A stretch of 64,000 bases of DNA from Sphingobium sp. B2D3C (lineage in GTDB: Bacteria > Pseudomonadota > Alphaproteobacteria > Sphingomonadales > Sphingomonadaceae). Each line of letters starts with the position of its first letter. The stretch's first letter is position 1. Where the stretch lies: NCBI RefSeq assembly GCF_025961835.1, contig NZ_JAOQOK010000001.1, positions 1,488,001 to 1,552,000 on the forward strand. Direction: 5' to 3'. Made by a program: the position numbers and the translations under genes. The notes beneath the pieces were generated by a model, which saw only the letters and a list, made by a program, of their open reading frames with translations, did not search any database and was not told where the DNA came from. Below, piece by piece: positions 63,773-64,000 of the stretch.

Positions 63773-64000
63773 TCAGCCCTGCGCAATGCGCGCCTTGATC
63801 GCCTCGATCGCCGCCGGTGCAGCCGCACCGTCCGGACCGCCACCTTGCGCCATATCCGGGCGACCGCCGCCACCCTGCCCGCCCAGCGCAGCCACGCCGA
63901 GACGAACCAGATCGACAGCGCTGAACGTGCCGGTCAGATCGTCGGTCACGCCGGCCGCGATGCTCGCGCGCCCGTCATTCACCGCGATGACAACGGCGAT
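63773..64000 (-). CDS. alaS: Alanyl-tRNA synthetase, C-terminal end (5' part outside window)
   Basis: Only the last 75 codons are inside the window. The DHHA1-domain signature [16 protein letters not shown] and the end [13 protein letters not shown] are those of AlaRS, with the preceding [18 protein letters not shown] also typical. The gene continues beyond 64000. Confidence 0.93.
   Translation of the reverse strand: MAVVIAVNDGRASIAAGVTDDLTGTFSAVDLVRLGVAALGGQGGGGRPDMAQGGGPDGAAAPAAIEAIKARIAQG

Overview
The window is a gene-dense, high-GC chromosomal segment from an alphaproteobacterium, almost certainly a member of the Sphingomonadaceae (Sphingobium/Sphingomonas/Novosphingobium-like). The evidence is the family content: a PEPxxWA-type sorting tail, an NDUFA12-type complex I subunit, a eukaryote-like NADP isocitrate dehydrogenase, a Cys-free L31, a sphingomonad-type TonB receptor, and a bamA-skp-fabZ block with no lipid A genes between them. 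The genus is inference. I saw no insertion sequence, prophage, CRISPR array, rRNA operon or plasmid replication gene.

Layout. 1-6311: end-truncated TonB-dependent receptor, a SnoaL-like protein, and the sulfate-activation operon cysD-cysNC-cysQ, preceded by a tandem palindromic repeat. 6440-12300: topA, a DedA membrane protein, two small unknowns, dprA and plsY. 12454-20343: an orphan ParA-like ATPase, a GGDEF/EAL enzyme, a fatty acyl-AMP ligase, recX-DUF192, NDUFA12-DUF2155, and aat overlapping DUF2155 tail to tail by 190 bp. 20462-28181: an alpha/beta hydrolase, then tRNA-Trp-secE-nusG, then a block of metabolic and transport genes (PQQ alcohol dehydrogenase, spermidine synthase-like protein, Rv2179c-like exonuclease, aromatic acid-type MFS, HPP protein). 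28360-45314: rplKA, rplJL and rpoBC, the usual secE-rpoC supercluster, broken up by unrelated genes (membrane protein, retropepsin-like protease, PEPxxWA protein, RPESRD-repeat protein, apt-nucleosidase, sodC). 45430-46960: an S41/PDZ-like secreted protein and rpmE. 47071-57982: on the minus strand, rpsB-tsf-pyrH-frr-uppS-cdsA-dxr-rseP-bamA-ompH-fabZ, coupling translation, isoprenoid and phospholipid precursor supply and outer-membrane assembly. 58193-64000: a small membrane protein behind a LexA-type box, pssA and psd (phosphatidylethanolamine synthesis), icd, a CPA2 antiporter, a cupin and the 3' end of alaS.

The gene set is mostly housekeeping. The least expected signals are: (1) a 75-codon membrane protein gene whose -10 region sits inside a GAAC-N7-GAAC direct repeat, the alphaproteobacterial LexA operator; (2) a recurring promoter form TTGNNN-N17-TANNGG in front of several translation genes and icd; (3) two genes (psd, NDUFA12) whose -10 elements fall so close to the ATG that the mRNAs may be leaderless; (4) the missing lpxD/lpxA/lpxB in an otherwise canonical bamA cluster; (5) the long antisense aat/DUF2155 overlap; and (6) the tandem palindromes in front of cysD. 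All coordinates were read by eye; start codons are stated as uncertain where the sequence does not decide them.
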